Assembly (NCBI RefSeq): GCF_039534915.1
Contig: NZ_BAAAWE010000001.1
Span: 124,001-188,000 of the forward strand
DNA length: 64,000 bases
From: Streptomyces roseofulvus
GTDB lineage: Bacteria > Actinomycetota > Actinomycetes > Streptomycetales > Streptomycetaceae
Direction of reading: 5' to 3'
The translations under genes and the position numbers were made by a program. The notes beneath the pieces are model-generated. The model had not been told where the DNA came from. It searched no databases and saw only the letters and a program-made list of their open reading frames with translations. Below are positions 32,927-41,673 of the stretch, piece after piece (the stretch's first letter is position 1; every line of letters begins with the position of its first letter).

Positions 32927-35571
32927 CGGGTGCCTCCGGTGGCGGCCTGCGCTGGCAGGGCCAAAGTGGCGGGTTCGTAGCGGGAGGGGTCGGGCGCGGT
33001 TTCGGTGGCCGGGCCGGTGGGGGTGGTGTAGATGCCGTCGGTGATCCGGGCGAGGTTGGGGATGAGGACCTTGAAGCGGCCGATGTTCATGCGGGGGTCG
33101 CGGGCGAGGAACTCGCCGGCGCGTTCGGGCTTGCCGTACGGGGAGAGGTCGGTGGTGACCATGCGCAGCAGGTCCTCGTCGTCGCCGGGCAGGCCGAGCC
33201 AGGAAAGTCCGCGGGCGGCGAGGACGGGGTCGGCGGTGCGGGCGAGGAAGCGGTAGGCGAGCAGGCCCTGGGTGGTGGAGGTGCCGAGTTCGAGGACGTC
33301 GTGGCAGCCGAGGCCGACGCCGGCGCCGTGTTTGCGGCCGTCGTAGACGATCTCGTCGATCAGTGCCTGGCCCTCGGCGGAGGAGGTGAGCCAGTACGCC
33401 TCGTCCAGGGGCAGGAGGGTGAAGCGGGGGTCGGTGAACGCGGTCTCGCGGGCGATCGCGGCGATCAGGTACAGCACGGCGCGGCCAATGAGGGCTTCCA
33501 GGGGCTGGGCGCGCAGGAGTTCGGGGTTGGTCGCGGCCTCGCGCGGGGGGAGGGTCAGGCCGGTGGTGGTGATGACGACGAAGTCGGAGGTCAGATCGCC
33601 GGCGAGGTCCAGCGGCGGCAGGTCGGGGTTGAAGACGGCCGCGGCGAGCGGTTCGTCGGCTGCGACCCGCAGCCACTCGACCAGCGCGCCGGCGCGCTGC
33701 CCGCGGGCGCTGTCCTCCTGGGCCATCTCCTCCAGGGCGTCCAGGACGAGCGCCATGGAGCGGTTGGGGGCGGCCGCTGCCTGCTTCACGGCGGTCTTCA
33801 GCAGCGCGCCGTGCTCGGTCATGGCGCCGACGCCGAGCTGCACGGTCAGGTAGGACAGGGCGTAGCGGGCGCCGATGTCGGGGTCGGTGAAGACGCGCAG
33901 GGGGTCGATGGACATGTCGGCGGTGGCGGCGTCGACGACCTGGCAGCGGCCGGGGGCGGCGGCGCGGGCGAAGCGGGCCCACTCGCGGGACTTGGTGCGG
34001 TCGATCGCGATCGCGCGGCCGCCTCGGTCGACGACCGAGCCGGTGATCAGCTTCATCAGGGTGGACTTGCCGCCGCCGAGGTCGCCGGCGAGCGCGAAGG
34101 AGGCGGAGGCGTTGCGGGCGGGGGCGTCGGCGATGTTCAGCAGGACCGGGGAGATGGTCCCGAGGTCCTGGGAGTAGCCGACCATCGCCCCCGTCGGGTC
34201 GCCGAACGACTGCCCGTACAGGGCTCCGTGCATCGCCCAGTCCTCCCCCAGTTCGTGCTGGACGTACTGGCGGACCGCCGGCGGCGTGGGGGCGGCGGGC
34301 AGGCCGAGGGTGAACAGTTCGTCCTGGCCGCCGACCGGCCGCACCAGCCGGTAGTTCGCCCCCTTCAGGCGGGCCTGGAGGGCTGCGGCGCGCTGGTCGC
34401 ACTCAGCGGGGGTGGTGCCCCAGACGGTCAGCGCGGTGACGGACTGCACCTCGACCTCGACACTGGACCGCGAGGCACGGGCACCGAGGTCGCCCAGGTC
34501 GTCGGCGGCGTCGTGCAGGGCGTCGGGAAGGCCGGTCGCGCGGCGGGCGGCGTACTGGTCGGCCTGGTCGACCAGGTCCCGCTTCTTCTTCGTCACCGCC
34601 GCCACGACCTTCTCGGAAGTGACCGTGGTCAGGTCGACGACCCAGTCGACCGCGAACGGCATCCGCTCCAGCTCCGCGAAGAACTCACCGCCGGCGGCGG
34701 TGAAGCTGCGGGGCATCTCCGCGAGCGCGAGGTGCGCCTGATAGGAGGTGCCGGCCGTCGAGTCCACCTGGAGCCAGCGCCTGCCGGCCAGGCTCCCGAG
34801 CATGCCGCCGCTCCCCCGCCCACCGGCCTTGCCCCGGCCCCCGTCCAGGGTGTCGGCGGGCCTGCCGCCCTCCAGAAGGCGGGCGTAGCCGAGATCGGCG
34901 TGCGACGGGGACCGCAGCACCCCGCCCGTCATCCGGCTCCCGCGCAGCGGGGAACGCTCGGCCTCGCCGAGGAGTTCGGTGTCCAGGCCGCGGCCGACGG
35001 CGTGCTGGTGCATCCACACGATCTCCGCAGGCGTCGCCTGCCGCAGTCCGATCCCGCCGGAGATCTCGCTCTCCACCTGCGCGGCCCGCTCCCGGTACTC
35101 GGCCACCTCCCGGGCACTGACCGGCGCCGGCGGCAGCCCCAGCAGCCCGGCGAGCTCCGACCACGCCGTGCCGGCCGTCGCCTGCCACTGGCCCCGCCCG
35201 CCCAGCACAGGAAGCGGAACGGCCAGCCACAGGGTGCGCCGGTGCATGTCCACCGGCTCGTCGAGGTCCTCACCCGCCAGCAGCCGCAGCTGCGCCTCGG
35301 CGACCTCCGCCCACGCGTCGTGCCGCCGGTAGTCGACCCCGTCCAGCGTCGCCTTGACGACCTCGCTGGCGTCGATGCGGGCGCACAGCCCGAACAGGCG
35401 GGCCCGGCCGGGCAGAGACCGCACCAGGGAGGTGACCTGGGCGGTGATCTGCTCGCGGGTGCGGTCCGGCATGTAGCGGGAGCCGGCCGCGGTGAGGGAC
35501 CACACGGCCCACACGGTGCCGCTGGTCGACCACACGAGGTGGTCGACGATGTGCCGCAGGGGAAGCTTCAT
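32923..35571 (-). CDS. VirB4-like conjugation ATPase
   Basis: An 882-aa ATPase with Walker A AGDLGGGKST (about residues 490-501), Walker B-type segment FTLLPLDEAYWLTSS, and the GVGLGCHDVLELGTSTTQG motif typical of TraC/VirB4 motors in actinobacteria (TcpF/ConE relatives). The N-terminal half carries the substrate- and channel-docking domain (PRSFTAAGGEFFAELERMPF). It energises assembly of, or transport through, the T4SS-like channel. Immediately downstream of the PrgI-like gene, with a 4-bp overlap. Confidence 0.9.
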   Translation of the reverse strand: MKLPLRHIVDHLVWSTSGTVWAVWSLTAAGSRYMPDRTREQITAQVTSLVRSLPGRARLFGLCARIDASEVVKATLDGVDYRRHDAWAEVAEAQLRLLAGEDLDEPVDMHRRTLWLAVPLPVLGGRGQWQATAGTAWSELAGLLGLPPAPVSAREVAEYRERAAQVESEISGGIGLRQATPAEIVWMHQHAVGRGLDTELLGEAERSPLRGSRMTGGVLRSPSHADLGYARLLEGGRPADTLDGGRGKAGGRGSGGMLGSLAGRRWLQVDSTAGTSYQAHLALAEMPRSFTAAGGEFFAELERMPFAVDWVVDLTTVTSEKVVAAVTKKKRDLVDQADQYAARRATGLPDALHDAADDLGDLGARASRSSVEVEVQSVTALTVWGTTPAECDQRAAALQARLKGANYRLVRPVGGQDELFTLGLPAAPTPPAVRQYVQHELGEDWAMHGALYGQSFGDPTGAMVGYSQDLGTISPVLLNIADAPARNASASFALAGDLGGGKSTLMKLITGSVVDRGGRAIAIDRTKSREWARFARAAAPGRCQVVDAATADMSIDPLRVFTDPDIGARYALSYLTVQLGVGAMTEHGALLKTAVKQAAAAPNRSMALVLDALEEMAQEDSARGQRAGALVEWLRVAADEPLAAAVFNPDLPPLDLAGDLTSDFVVITTTGLTLPPREAATNPELLRAQPLEALIGRAVLYLIAAIARETAFTDPRFTLLPLDEAYWLTSSAEGQALIDEIVYDGRKHGAGVGLGCHDVLELGTSTTQGLLAYRFLARTADPVLAARGLSWLGLPGDDEDLLRMVTTDLSPYGKPERAGEFLARDPRMNIGRFKVLIPNLARITDGIYTTPTGPATETAPDPSRYEPATLALPAQAATGGTR

Positions 35572-36218
35572 CGGCTCTCTGCCTTCGCCTTCATTCGGTC
35601 ATGGAGCATCTGCTGCAAGGGAGTAGGGGCCGGGCCCGCTCCCCCACCCAGCACCCCGGCCGGGGATGTGTCGGGGGTGGGAGCGGCCGGTACCGGGCCC
35701 GTGATCCGGGTGTTAGGGCGACGACGCCGGCGTTCGGGACAGGCAGCCGGCCGGGAAGCGGGCTCCTTCTCCGCGCCGACGGCGCGGGCCGGCCGCTTCC
35801 CGGCGTCGAGCTGCTCGGCGGCCGGTGCGGTGTGCTCGATCAGGACGGTCCCGGCCAGGTGCCGCGCCCGGGGCGGGCGAGCGGTCCTGCCGCCGAGACG
35901 GCCCGTCTTCGGCTGGAGCGCCCGCCGGAGCAGCCCGTAGAGCACCCACATCGGGGCGCGACCTCCGATCCGCTGGGCCCGGGCTGCCCACACCAGGACA
36001 CCGAGGCCCAGGGGCGGGAAGGGCCCGAGCCCGGACCACCAGCCGAACGTCTTGATCAGGACCAGGACGCCGACGGCGGCGATGACCAGCTGGCCGGTGT
36101 TGTACGGGCCGAACCACAGGACGAAGTCGCCCAGCTTGCCCAGCACCCACGGGTGGGTACGGGCCTTGGTGTAGTTGCGGCCGACGCGGGCCGCCGGCCC
36201 GGCGGGAGTTGCGCTCAT
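35568..36218 (-). CDS. PrgI/VirB3-like membrane protein
   Basis: A 216-aa protein with two closely spaced helices (about residues 40-56, QLVIAAVGVLVLIKTF, and 62-80, LGPFPPLGLGVLVWAARAQ) followed by a basic cytoplasmic tail. The plan matches PrgI/TcpE-type proteins (VirB3 equivalents) that precede VirB4 ATPases in Gram-positive conjugation operons; in Streptomyces these carry longer, Pro-rich tails as here. Confidence 0.78.
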   Translation of the reverse strand: MSATPAGPAARVGRNYTKARTHPWVLGKLGDFVLWFGPYNTGQLVIAAVGVLVLIKTFGWWSGLGPFPPLGLGVLVWAARAQRIGGRAPMWVLYGLLRRALQPKTGRLGGRTARPPRARHLAGTVLIEHTAPAAEQLDAGKRPARAVGAEKEPASRPAACPERRRRRPNTRITGPVPAAPTPDTSPAGVLGGGAGPAPTPLQQMLHDRMKAKAESR

Positions 36219-36231
36219 GCCGGCTGGGCCG

Positions 36232-36525
36232 TCACTTGCCCGCCGGCGTCGTCGCCGGCGCCGGGTTCGAGGTGCCTACGTTGGTGATCTCTTCCTTGAA
36301 CGCCTCCGACAGCGCGTCCTTGGACTGGTAGAGGCCGACGCAGATGATCAGGCCGAGCAGGGCGCCGATGCCGGCCTTGAGGCTCATCTTGGTGGCCACC
36401 GCGATGACAACGGAGAAGAGGATGACGACCATCAGGGCCTTCTCGGCCCAGGAGCCGCTCAGGGTGAGCAGGTGGTCGCCGATGTCCTGGATCGGGACGG
36501 CGAGGACGACGGGGGTGGTGTCCAT
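36232..36525 (-). CDS. Small two-helix membrane protein (VirB2/TcpD-like)
   Basis: A 97-aa protein with two transmembrane helices (ALMVVILFSVVIAVATKM and IGALLGLIICVGLYQSK) and a Pro/Thr tail. It starts at ATG 36525 with GGAG 8 bases upstream. Its size and position between the TcpC-like and PrgI-like genes suggest a VirB2/TcpD-type channel component. No pilin-processing site is evident. Confidence 0.72.
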   Translation of the reverse strand: MDTTPVVLAVPIQDIGDHLLTLSGSWAEKALMVVILFSVVIAVATKMSLKAGIGALLGLIICVGLYQSKDALSEAFKEEITNVGTSNPAPATTPAGK

Positions 36526-36564
36526 GGCGGACTCCTTCACGAGCAGAGGGGTGGTGGGGGTGGG

Positions 36565-37536
36565 TCAGGAACGCGGGGAGGGAGCCGCGGCGGGGGTGTC
36601 GAGGGAGGCGATCTCCCAGCGGCCGTCGCGGGCGGTGAGGGTGAGCGCGTACGTCATCGGCCACGTCCGGCCCGCGGAGTCGGTGGCCCTGACCTCCGCG
36701 CGGGCCCGGACCGTCGCCCCGTCCCGTCCGGCGCCGGGCGAACGGCCCTGGGAGAGGGTCTGGAGGGTGTCGACAGAGGCGAACTGCGTCTCCGGCCGGG
36801 CAAGAACAGTGCCCGGGGCCAGGTAGCGCTCGACCGCGCCGTCCGCGCCGAGGAACGCGCCGAGGAATCCTTCGACGGTGTCGGTGAGCGCCGGGTCCTC
36901 GATCCGGGCCGTGTAAGGCGAGGCTGCGGGGCGGCCTGGCTGCGGCCCGGCCGTCTCCCTCGGCGCCCCGGCCACATACGCCCGGCCGGGTCCGCTGCCG
37001 GTCTCGGTGACCGGGACGGTGAAGTACCGCAGCCCGCGCGCCGACTCCTCCGCCGGAACCCCGGCGGCAGCGTCCGCGAGCCGCACGGCGACCGTCACCG
37101 ACCACGCACCGTGCTCCTGCCGGGCCGTGGAGACGACAGCCGTGTGCACGACCGCGACCGGCCGCCGCCCCCACCGGGGCGGCTGCGCACCGGGCGCCAG
37201 CTGCCGTAGCTGCGTGAGTTCCGGGGAGGTTTCGGTGGCCGTGCCGGACTCCAGCCACAGCCCCAGCACGGTCTCCGCGAACCCGGCCGGGCCACCTTCC
37301 TCCCTGCCGTCGGCGGCCGGCTGCACGGCGGCGGGACGGGGGGCGGCGGCCGGCTTCAGCGATGCGGGCAGCGGCCGGTCGACGGCGACCAGCAGGGCGG
37401 CCGGGCCGGCGGCAAGCGCCGCCCAGACACCCACCCTTACGAGGAACGCGCGCCGCCCGCGCAGAGATGGGACACGGGGGCGGGCGGCCGGTGGGGCGGG
37501 ATCGCGGCGAGAGCGCAGCCATGTGGGCGGAGGCAT
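36565..37536 (-). CDS. TcpC/VirB8-like conjugal transfer protein
   Basis: A 323-aa bitopic protein: basic cytoplasmic N-terminus, one helix (FLVRVGVWAALAAGPAALLV), then two NTF2-like domains (AETVLGLWLESGT… and TVEGFLGAFLGADGAVERYL … GRWEIASLD). TcpC/ConG proteins of this plan are the VirB8 scaffolds of Gram-positive conjugation. ATG 37536 has an AAGGAG ribosome-binding site. As first gene of the leftward T4SS-like operon it sits right behind the tandem-motif promoter region. Confidence 0.85.
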   Translation of the reverse strand: MPPPTWLRSRRDPAPPAARPRVPSLRGRRAFLVRVGVWAALAAGPAALLVAVDRPLPASLKPAAAPRPAAVQPAADGREEGGPAGFAETVLGLWLESGTATETSPELTQLRQLAPGAQPPRWGRRPVAVVHTAVVSTARQEHGAWSVTVAVRLADAAAGVPAEESARGLRYFTVPVTETGSGPGRAYVAGAPRETAGPQPGRPAASPYTARIEDPALTDTVEGFLGAFLGADGAVERYLAPGTVLARPETQFASVDTLQTLSQGRSPGAGRDGATVRARAEVRATDSAGRTWPMTYALTLTARDGRWEIASLDTPAAAPSPRS

Positions 37537-37645
37537 CGAGGGCTCCTTGAAGAGGTCGGCGAAGCTGATGCCTCACTCTTCGACGGCCACCTCACCACCC
37601 CGCTGACCACCGAGGCCCAACGCCGTCACACCGCCATAACTCCTC

Positions 37646-37730
37646 ATGGTGAGCGTGGTGGTAAGCGGGCCGATGCCTGGTGGTAAGCGCCGTGGTAAGC
37701 GGTCTGACCAGGCGGTTCTTCACTTACCAC
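37646..37730. promoter_or_regulatory. Tandem 12-bp motif cluster upstream of the T4SS-like operon
   Basis: ATGGTGAG (37646), GTGGTAAG (37658), GTGGTAAG (37680) and GTGGTAAG (37692) form two pairs with 12-bp spacing; CTTACCAC in the opposite orientation lies at 37723. The same unit is found at 7853-7927, 46910-46936 and 48615-48634. Position just above the first operon gene suggests an operator. From 37731 to 38015 I see no convincing gene. Confidence 0.65.
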
Positions 37731-38015
37731 TGCAGGTCAGCGCGGCATGCCGGAGCCTGATTGCGGCGCGGCAACAGTCGGGACGTTCCCAGTATCGGAG
37801 GGGCTGCGCATTGCCACCACCATCGACAGGGGCCCGGCCGGCGTTTTGTCGCATAGGGCCAACCACAGGAGGGCCGCTGCACATACTTGTGCTTACCCTT
37901 CGGCTTGTTCCGGCCGGCACCTTCCACCCTGGGCCGAGATGGCCCGGAGTCCGCCGCTCATGAGTAACTGAATGAAATTCGTCCCCAGGCTCAATAGCAT
38001 CCCAGGTCAGCAAGT

Positions 38016-38396
38016 GTCGTCCCCGCACCCGCGGGGGTCTTCCGCGGGCCAGCACGTCATTCCAGGTGGCGTGCTCGTCGTCCCCGCACCCGCGGGGGTT
38101 GCCCTTGGAAGGAACCCTCCAGCAGGCGCCCGAGGTCGTCGTCCTTGCCCCTCGAGGACCGCGTCGTAGATCGCCTGCCGGATGTCGTCCCCGCCCGCGC
38201 GGGGGTTGCCCCAGGGTCCGCAGGACGTCGGGGGTCTTGCCCTCGTCGTCCCCGCCCGCGCGGGGGTCTCCGGCGCGCGGCTGGGTGGTGTGGCCGGCGC
38301 TCACGTCGTCCCCGCCTGCGGGGTTCTCCGTACAGCGCTCAGTACACGAATGCATCCTGAGGTTGTCCCCGCACACGCGCCCGCAAGGGTCTTCCG
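38016..38396 (+). CRISPR. Relict type I-E-like CRISPR array
   Basis: Repeats of about 29 bp beginning GTCGTCCCCGC and containing the GCGGGGG palindrome arm sit at 38016, 38077, 38138 (very degenerate), 38184, 38245, 38305 (shortened) and 38362 (expanded). Spacing is 61 bp for most units, that is 32-bp spacers, as expected for type I-E. One interval (38138 to 38184) is 15 bp short. Decay at the right end indicates a leader on the left. No cas gene exists in the window, so the array is probably orphan or dead. Confidence 0.8.
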
Positions 38397-38639
38397 ATGT
38401 CCTTGGCGTACGGCTGGCTGGTGTTGTCTGGCTGCGTAGGTGAGAGGCGAGAGCGGATGTCGGTGGGTTCCGGCAGCGACTGAGGCTGGGCTGGCGCTGA
38501 AATGTTGCCGAGTTCTGAGAGCGCCCCTGCTCCCGTGTCGGCCACGGTAGGTCCAGAGCGGTGCAGCACTGGAACGTTTGATCGATAGCATCTCGTCGCG
38601 ACGCTGCGGTGGTCAGTGGCCTGACGAGGTGAGGAAGCT

Positions 38640-39107
38640 ATGAGCGATGATGTCCTGTCGATCATTCCGAGTGATCCGCAGTGGCAGCCGGACCGCGATG
38701 CGGTCGACCACGTCGTCGCGCTCGTCGAGGACCTGGCCCCTGGTGTTGCGGGCGGCTTGGACGTGGAGATCGAGGTGACGTGGCACGACGTGGTGACGGC
38801 CGTCGACTGCGGGGCGAACCTGGAGAGGATCGGTTGTCCCTTGTGTCAGGCGGCCATCGACACGGAGTGGTGGGGCGACCTCCTTGAGGCTCACTGCGAC
38901 GACGGGTTCACCACGCTCGCGATCGAGGTCCCGTGCTGTGGAGGATCAACCACTCTTGACGTGCTGGATTACGACTGGCCCTGCGGTTTCGCCCGGTTCG
39001 AGATCGCCGTCTGGAACCCCGAACGCTCCTGGTTCAGCGAGGACGAACTGACGGCTCTAGGGGGTCGACTGGGCCATCCGGTGAAGCAGATCCGGGCCCA
39101 TATCTGA
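38640..39107 (+). CDS. Hypothetical Cys-rich protein
   Basis: A 155-aa acidic protein with Cys pairs CPLC (about residue 66) and PCCGG (about 98) that may bind zinc, and conserved-looking tryptophans (VTWHDVVTAVDCG; DTEWWGDLLEAHC). The ATG is preceded by GAGGTGAGGAAG. Similar short proteins are frequent in Streptomyces, but I cannot name the family. An IS21-type element starts at its stop codon; the inferred left end of that element overlaps the final TGA, so the original 3' end may have been altered. Confidence 0.75.
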   Translation: MSDDVLSIIPSDPQWQPDRDAVDHVVALVEDLAPGVAGGLDVEIEVTWHDVVTAVDCGANLERIGCPLCQAAIDTEWWGDLLEAHCDDGFTTLAIEVPCCGGSTTLDVLDYDWPCGFARFEIAVWNPERSWFSEDELTALGGRLGHPVKQIRAHI

Positions 39108-39118
39108 GTCTCCGCAGC

Positions 39119-39913
39119 TCAGGCGATCGCCTGTTGTTCGGCGCGGGCGCGGGTGGTGGCGGGGCGGTAGGAGTCGGTTCCTGTCTCGATGATGTTACCG
39201 CCGAAGGTAAGGCGGTCGACGATGGCCGCGCAGAGCCTGGGGTCGGTGAAGGTCTTGGTCCAGCCGGAGAAAGACTCGTTGGAGGCGATGGCGACGCTGT
39301 TCTTTTCCTCGCGTTCGGTCAGGACCTGGAAGAGGAGTTCGGCGCCGCGGCGGTCGAGTTCCATGCAGCCGAGCTCGTCGATGCAGAGGAGGTCGACGCG
39401 GCCGTAGCGGGCGATGGTCTTGGTCAGCTGCTTCTCGTCGGCTGCCTCGACGAGCTCGTTGACCAGCTTCGTCGCCAGGACGTACTTGACCCGGTAGCCA
39501 GCCATCGCGGCCTCGGTGCCGAGCGCGACCAGCAGATGCGACTTGCCGGTGCCGGAGTCGCCGATGAGGCAGAGCGGCAGCCCCTTCTTGATCCATTCGC
39601 ATTTGGCGAGGGTGTGGACCATGGCCGGGTCGATGTTGGGGTTGGCGTCGAAGTCGAACTTGCGCAGCGACTTGTCGCGGGGGAACCCGGCGGCCTTGAT
39701 GCGCCGCTCGGAGCGGCGGCGGGCCCGGTCGTCGCATTCGGCCAGCAGGAGCTCGGAGAGGAAGCCGAGGTAGGACATCTGCTCGCGGCCGGCGGTTTCG
39801 GCGAGCTCGGGGAACTGGGACCGGATGGTGGGCAGCCTCAGCATCCGGCATGCCTGGTCGATCGCTGCCGTGGCGGCCTGCTCGGTAAGTCCTCGCTGGC
39901 GGGGCATGGACAC
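39119..39913 (-). CDS. istB: IS21-like element ATPase IstB
   Basis: A 264-aa DnaA/AAA+-type helper ATPase: Walker A GDSGTGKSHL (about residues 118-128), Walker B DLLCIDELGCM, sensor-1 segment NSVAIASNESF. IstB assists IstA in transposition and target choice. Full length, apparently functional, ending inside the inferred left terminal repeat. Confidence 0.93.
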   Translation of the reverse strand: MSMPRQRGLTEQAATAAIDQACRMLRLPTIRSQFPELAETAGREQMSYLGFLSELLLAECDDRARRRSERRIKAAGFPRDKSLRKFDFDANPNIDPAMVHTLAKCEWIKKGLPLCLIGDSGTGKSHLLVALGTEAAMAGYRVKYVLATKLVNELVEAADEKQLTKTIARYGRVDLLCIDELGCMELDRRGAELLFQVLTEREEKNSVAIASNESFSGWTKTFTDPRLCAAIVDRLTFGGNIIETGTDSYRPATTRARAEQQAIA

Positions 39914-39924
39914 GCTGTTCTCCT

Positions 39925-41544
39925 TCAGGGGGTGGGGCGGTCGCGGCGGAGCCGCAGGAGCTGGTCGTAGTGAGCGACCGACGGCAGAGGCCGTTTGTCA
40001 GGTGGCAGGTGAGCACGGACGGCAGCCGGCAACTGGGCGATGCTGGCCCGACCCCCTGCTGCCGGTTCCGGGGCCTCGGCAGGGGCGGTGTCGGCGTCTG
40101 CTGCCTTGCGGGCTTCAAGAGCGACGGCGTCCGCCCTCAGCGCCCCGGTCCTGAGGGCGGCGGCGAGTCCGGTGACCAGGTGCTCGTGCGGCAGGTGCCG
40201 ACCGAGGAGGAGGACCTCGATGAGCGCGCGGGTGCCGTCCCGCTCGCCGTGGGCCTTGACGGCCGCTTCCCACCAGGCGTCGTGGACGGGAGTGAACCGG
40301 CCCGCGGAGCGGGCCTGGTCGAGCGCGGTCGCTCCCGGCAGAGCGCCGGGCTTGCGCACGAGGGCTTCCAGGTAGTGGTCCAGTTCGAGGCGGGTGCCGC
40401 CTTTGGCGATCAACCGTTCATGCCGGGCAACTTCCTCTCGGCCGTCATAGACGACCAGCTCGGAGGCGTGCAGCATCGCGCGGACGTTCCGGCCGATCAG
40501 CCGGACCGGCACCGAGTATCGGTTGGTGCGGACGCTGATCTGGCTGTAGCGGTCGCCCCGCAGCGTGAAGAGCCGGCCCGTCTCGAAGGGCTCCTGCGGC
40601 AGCGGCGCCAGCAGCGGCTGCTCGGCCGCGAAGTACTCGCCGATCGTGCGAGGACGGGCCCGGATCCGGCGATCCTCATCCTCCTGGTCCCACTGGTCGA
40701 TCATCGCGTTGAGCTCGGCGAGGGTGGCGACCTCGGGCACCGGGACGAGGTGGTTGCGGCGGAACCAGCCGATCTGCCCCTCGACACCGCCCTTCTCGTG
40801 GGCGCCGCGGATTTCGGGCTGGCAGTAGAGGGCTTCCAGGCCGTAGTGGGAGCGGAACGCGGTCCAGCGCTCGGCCTCGACCCGATGGCGGGAGAAGCCC
40901 AGCACCTGGGCGACCGCGGCCCTAAGGTTGTCGTAGCGGACTTTCCCGGTCGGCACCCCGCCCAGCGTGTTGAGAGCGTGGACGTGGCCCTCGAAGAACG
41001 CCTCCTGACCTGCCGAGGCGAAGATCCGGTGGACGGCCTTGCCCGAGTAGGACAGCCGGAACGCGAACAAGTAGCAGGTCACCAGCTCCCCGGACAGCCG
41101 CACCGTCACGTCGCCGAAGTCGACCTCCGCCTCCGCTCCAGGCTTGTGCGTCTGAGGGACGAAGGCTTCCACCACGCCTCGCCCGGCCTGGACCCGGATC
41201 TCCTCACGCCGGTCAGCGACGTAGCCACGGACCATCTGGTACGAGATCTCGTCCGCACCGTGCTCGTCCAGCAGCCGCTCGAAGATCCGCTTCACCGTGT
41301 GCCGCTGCTTGCGCGGCGCATCCAGATCAGCCCGCAGCATCTCGTCGATCAACGGCTTGTACGGATCCAGCCGCGTCGCCCGTGGCGGAAGCTTCTTCCG
41401 CGGCTCCGGCCAGGCCGACGTCAACGCCTTCTGCACCGTCAGGAACCCGACACCGTACTTCCGCTGAAGAGCACGGATCGACAGACCAGCCTTCGCATCA
41501 CGACGGATCGCCGCGTACAGATCGACCTTGGACTTCGGCAGCAC
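39925..41544 (-). CDS. istA: IS21 family transposase IstA
   Basis: A 539-aa DDE transposase. HTH domain near the N-terminus (LSIRALQRKYGVGFLTVQKA), catalytic Asp in EVDFGDVTV, second Asp in VRYDNLRAAV and Glu in EKGGVEGQIGWFRR, then the C-terminal Mu-type beta-barrel (RYSQISVRTNRYSVP). GTG 41544 is taken as start (LPKSKVDLYAAI follows); the frame is open to 41589. istB follows after 11 bp. It appears intact. Confidence 0.9.
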   Translation of the reverse strand: MLPKSKVDLYAAIRRDAKAGLSIRALQRKYGVGFLTVQKALTSAWPEPRKKLPPRATRLDPYKPLIDEMLRADLDAPRKQRHTVKRIFERLLDEHGADEISYQMVRGYVADRREEIRVQAGRGVVEAFVPQTHKPGAEAEVDFGDVTVRLSGELVTCYLFAFRLSYSGKAVHRIFASAGQEAFFEGHVHALNTLGGVPTGKVRYDNLRAAVAQVLGFSRHRVEAERWTAFRSHYGLEALYCQPEIRGAHEKGGVEGQIGWFRRNHLVPVPEVATLAELNAMIDQWDQEDEDRRIRARPRTIGEYFAAEQPLLAPLPQEPFETGRLFTLRGDRYSQISVRTNRYSVPVRLIGRNVRAMLHASELVVYDGREEVARHERLIAKGGTRLELDHYLEALVRKPGALPGATALDQARSAGRFTPVHDAWWEAAVKAHGERDGTRALIEVLLLGRHLPHEHLVTGLAAALRTGALRADAVALEARKAADADTAPAEAPEPAAGGRASIAQLPAAVRAHLPPDKRPLPSVAHYDQLLRLRRDRPTP

Positions 41545-41673
41545 CCCGGCCCCCTCGTCGTGCAGAGCACAACCATGGTCCCGAAGCAAGCACCCAGGCG
41601 CTCTCGAAACTCGGCGACATCACTCTCCCGTGGAAGAGCGCGCTCTCGGCGATGAGCTACAGGTGCTCTCATA

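Larger units (their letters stand above)
39105..41671. mobile_element. IS21 family insertion sequence
   Basis: The element contains complete istB and istA genes on the minus strand. Candidate terminal repeats are TGAGTCTCCGCAGCTCA at 39105-39121 and, in inverse orientation, TGAGAGCACCTGTAGCTCA at 41653-41671; they share TGAG…AGCTCA. The istA-proximal end has extra sub-terminal repeats (CTCGGCGA-type units between 41610 and 41655), as usual for IS21. It truncates the tniQ gene on its right. The exact ends and target duplication are not proven. Confidence 0.75.

Noticed and set aside
30342..33044. A 900-codon plus-strand open frame across the VirB6-like gene
   Set aside because: It is antisense to a clear membrane-protein gene, consists mostly of Gly/Ala/Asp/Glu-rich noise typical of high-GC shadow frames, and shows no domain.
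33301..35940. An 879-codon plus-strand open frame opposite the VirB4-like gene
   Set aside because: Shadow of the ATPase gene caused by GC-rich codon bias; no motif, no ribosome-binding site.
37720..38376. Minus- and plus-strand open frames spanning the CRISPR relic
   Set aside because: They translate the repeats into periodic RGRH/SSPHPRG-type peptides, a known artefact of reading CRISPR DNA as protein.
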